From Phascolomyces articulosus (lineage: Eukaryota > Mucoromycota > Mucoromycetes > Mucorales > Lichtheimiaceae), in NCBI GenBank assembly GCA_025677815.1, contig JAIXMP010000044.1, positions 124,001 through 188,000 on the forward strand: a DNA stretch of 64,000 bases, given 5' to 3'. Below, one piece after another: positions 61,297 through 64,000 of the stretch. The position numbers and the translations under genes are program-made. Below the pieces are notes generated by a model. That model made no database searches and had not been told where the DNA came from. It was given only the letters and a program-made list of their open reading frames with translations. Within the stretch, counting starts at the first letter, position 1. Each line of letters opens with the position of its first letter.

Positions 61297-63030
61297 TTAC
61301 TGGGAAATAATACGATTATGTTCACGAACGGCCTTGAGTTCACCATCACTCATATTTTCTGATTCAGGAATAGGTGAAAATCCCATACCCAGCTTTTGAT
61401 CGTCTGTCAAAATAGAAGGTGTTGCTCTGTCGTGAAAATGCTCCTCACAGTCATTAGCAGGGAAATCAGGTGGTGTCGTTCCATTTTCAAACGCACCACG
61501 TTGTCGTATCAAATATTCAGAGCTTCGAGGACACATGGGAGTGGAAGGGATATATAATACAGATGAATCGGTTGACATTGTTTGATGTGGCTCAACAGCA
61601 TGTACAGTATCACAATGCCTATATGAAAAAAATACATAAACCATTAGGATGCTATTCTACACAAACTTTCTCTCTTCTTCGCTCTAAAATAAATAAATAA
61701 AAAACCAACATACCAGAATACTCCATCACCACAATCGACATCTGGAACAGAAACCATGTTATCCACGATATGTGAATGGTCTTCTTTGGTAATATCTTGA
61801 CAGCGACCTGGCCAAGCACCCATAAAATTGCTATATATTATAATAAATTCCATAATCTTGCTTTAATAACTTCTTTTTTCCATATCATGAATAGTGTAAT
61901 ATAATTTACCTAGTGTTCATATTTTCTTCCAACAAAGGCTTCATCATGAAATAAGCAGTTGGTTCCTTGATCAATGGACATACGCGAAGAGTACCGCCAC
62001 CAACAGTAATCTTTGAAATAGCTAACCAACCTTGAAAAATACGAAACATGGAACAGCCACCAGGTGCATCATACAGATCCATGTTGGCTTCAATTCGATG
62101 TGTAACATCATATGGATCATATTCTTCCCACTTTCCTTCAAGAATCTTTGTATAACAGCGACGATATTCAGGATCTTCCCAGCCTAATAAAATTGAACAT
62201 AACAAATTACCACCATACGTTTCGTAAACGTGTGAAAAATATATGCATTTCATGATTCCATAGCTTTCCCATCATTATTTTTTTTTTCTACGTATAAAAC
62301 TTACGTTCCAAAGAACCACCATCAATATGACCTGCAAGATTGAATTTTCCATCTCCTGGCTGACGAATACGCATACGATCACAATACACCAAGTTATTAT
62401 CTAAATTGACAGGTGCGCTTTTATCACCATGCCAAATATGGTTCAAAGCAATTGCTGCAGCTGTGAAGTTTGGATGACTACGAGCTTGAACTTGAGCTTT
62501 TGACCAATACACTTCCCAAACCTAAAAACAACAGTCAGATTCGTCATGCCATGTTTTGTTATTATTTCCTTTCTTTTTTACGCTATGAACAAAAATCTAA
62601 ATGAAATAATAATTCTTACTTGTGGATTATCTTCAGGAAAACCAACGATACCTGGATGACGTTGGATATAATCTTGAATCGAGGATTTATATTCAGCGGC
62701 AAGAGCACGATCCACAATATTACGAATGACGACTGTACCACGTTTCTTGACTTCTGGAATAATTTTTTCAGGTAAACGACCTCCATTATTCTTGATATCT
62801 TCTATGGTGACTTCTGGAATAACAGCTGATCCACGTTGACGAATCTCCTGGGATTCTTTTTCCATTGTATTTAAAAGTCGATCGAACGCTTTACGAAGGA
62901 TATCGGGATTTTTAGGTGCAATTTGTTTCTTTAAATCCAGGAACCGAGGATCGATTTCAGGTTTGGATGCACCCAAATGTGCAAAAACAGATGAGATATT
63001 TCCTTTGGCTTTATTGGCAGAACGAATCAT
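61297..63030 (-). CDS. DUF1479 (YbiU-like) putative Fe(II)/2-oxoglutarate oxygenase
   Basis: Five exons (63030-62620, 62521-62305, 62183-61910, 61830-61714 and 61618-61297) join to 446 residues. The family runs about 400-470. Landmarks are RGTVVIRNIVDRALA, the junction SLERWEDPEYRRCY, YDPYDVTHRIEANMDLYDAP, CSMFRIFQGWLAIS, GTLRVCPLIKEP and FWHCDTVHAVEPH. AGHIDGGSLERW and the WHCDTVH segment supply H-x-D and distal-His positions expected for a double-stranded beta-helix metal site. No substrate is known for this family. I chose the Met at 63030; an in-frame upstream Met (63285) would add about 85 residues of mostly basic low-information sequence, probably 5' UTR. Confidence 0.88.
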
Positions 63031-64000
63031 GCTTGTTTCTTTAATTGGGGGGGGGAGTTTTTTGGGATAAAGAAAAAGAAAGTTATAGTTTATAAAGAGA
63101 TAAAATGAAGTTTTCTGCAAATCTCGATCGTTTTTAAATGATAGATTTAAAATGCCGCGGTTGAAATTGGTTCCATGGAATGAGCACGGAGAATGTTTTC
63201 TCCACGGAAGCGATTTACCCTTATTGCCTTTGACAGCTTTTGACATCATAGGCAAAGAAAAAAGACACGGTAAAATATAGCCCATGGTTTAATCGTGAGC
63301 TGTTACAAAAATAAAAATGTCTCGCATCCTATATAAACATTAGACTAGTCAGCAGAATAAAAACTTACTATAACTCTTTTTCACCATATCGGAAAAAGCT
63401 GTAGAACTATTAAATTCATCCATGCAAGGCGAGGGGCGGTGATATCTGGTGGTTTCTTGTTGTACTCATACTCCAATTGTAAAATTATAACAACCGTTTT
63501 CTTGGACTTTTTTCTATCTTAGTTGTCATTTTTTTCCCGGCTTGAATATTGTATGTTTTTCTGTTTTTTGAATTCGGCCACGACCCTTAGGCAAAACGAT
63601 GTTTTGCTTCTTAAAAAGTAATAGCATTCTCCAATACCACCTGTATGAATTTATCCAACATGATGTTCGTTGCTAAATGCATGTCGCATTGAATCAGGAT
63701 ACTAAAGAGTTAAGGTTAAGTGAAAGTATCTGTAGCAACCCAACTGGCATAAATTTACCTTTATTTTCGAAATAACATTCAAAATAGTCATCATTATGGA
63801 GCCAGTATATACCATTGTATTTCATCCTATCTTCTACCCCACATCAATAATCTAAGATTTGTATTCAGTTTCATTAAACATAATATATTTTCCATAAAAC
63901 TATTCAACATCATTGTAAGTACTTGAAAAGAATACGGAATCAAAAGTACTGGATGTATTTATTGATATGACGTATACTCTAAATCATAATGTTTTGTATA
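63031..64000. other. Upstream region, no gene supported
   Basis: Contains the probable 5' UTR/promoter of the DUF1479 gene (poly-C/poly-G near 63048-63056 is in its leader). Beyond 63300 it is AT-rich with no recognisable coding sequence. Confidence 0.5.

Noticed and set aside
63031..63285. In-frame N-terminal extension of the DUF1479 protein
   Set aside because: The extra residues are low-information and the G-rich leader looks like 5' UTR; the family starts close to the Met at 63030.

Overview
This window is nuclear DNA of a fungus, most likely an early-diverging one of the Mucoromycota (Mucorales-like). The reasons are the AT-rich sequence, genes split by short introns (mostly 40-120 nt) with GTAWGT-like donors and YAG acceptors, an Argonaute, a fungal-type amino-acid permease, an Rsc7-type chromatin-remodelling subunit, and decayed copies of F-box/TPR and transposase families that I associate with Mucorales (from memory, not searched). 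There are no prokaryotic operons or CRISPR arrays, and I found no credible tRNA or rRNA.

Layout. 1-4023 (-): a fatty acyl-CoA reductase fused to a PlsB/GNPAT-like acyltransferase module whose catalytic motifs look altered; it runs off the left edge. 4.0-10.0 kb: an AT-rich gene-poor stretch with an ARM-like gene relic, a perfect hairpin and a short repeat cluster. 10.05-12.9 kb (+): Argonaute with the full DEDH tetrad visible. 13.1-15.0 kb (+): F-box/LRR protein. 15.7-19.4 kb (+): Rsc7-domain protein fused to AT-hooks and a double-PHD plus a third PHD. 19.9-20.6 kb (+): unknown protein. 21.2-29.4 kb (-): a 2,679-residue protein made mostly of ASH/MSP (Hydin-like) Ig-fold repeats. 31.4-34.8 kb (-): amino-acid permease in many tiny exons. 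35.7-38.0 kb (-): TAF3-like TFIID subunit (histone fold plus PHD). 38.7-41.3 kb: decayed genes, including a DDE transposase relic. 42.7-45.3 kb (-): long-chain acyl-CoA synthetase. 46.0-47.1 kb: F-box/TPR pseudogene and a Ser/Thr-rich relic. 47.2-48.2 kb (-): FUN14 protein with an EF-hand-like loop. 48.7-50.2 kb (+): Cys-rich type I membrane protein. 50.7-52.2 kb (-): PA-TM-RING ubiquitin ligase. 52.5-53.4 kb (-): beta-trefoil-like protein. 53.5-54.2 kb (-): POP5 of RNase P/MRP. 54.2-56.8 kb: gene-poor with a relic. 56.8-60.8 kb (+): kelch-type membrane protein with one apparent frame break. 61.3-63.0 kb (-): DUF1479 (YbiU-like) putative Fe/2OG oxygenase.

The genes are mostly housekeeping and do not form one pathway. 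The clearest functional links are lipid metabolism (the reductase/acyltransferase fusion and the acyl-CoA synthetase), chromatin/transcription (Rsc7-PHD, TAF3) and RNA biology (Argonaute, POP5). The observations most worth follow-up are the reductase-acyltransferase fusion with degenerate acyltransferase motifs, the Rsc7-DPF fusion, and the giant ASH protein in a presumably non-flagellated fungus. Exon joins below were worked out by hand from splice sites and phase; where I give a protein length, the total exon length is divisible by three.
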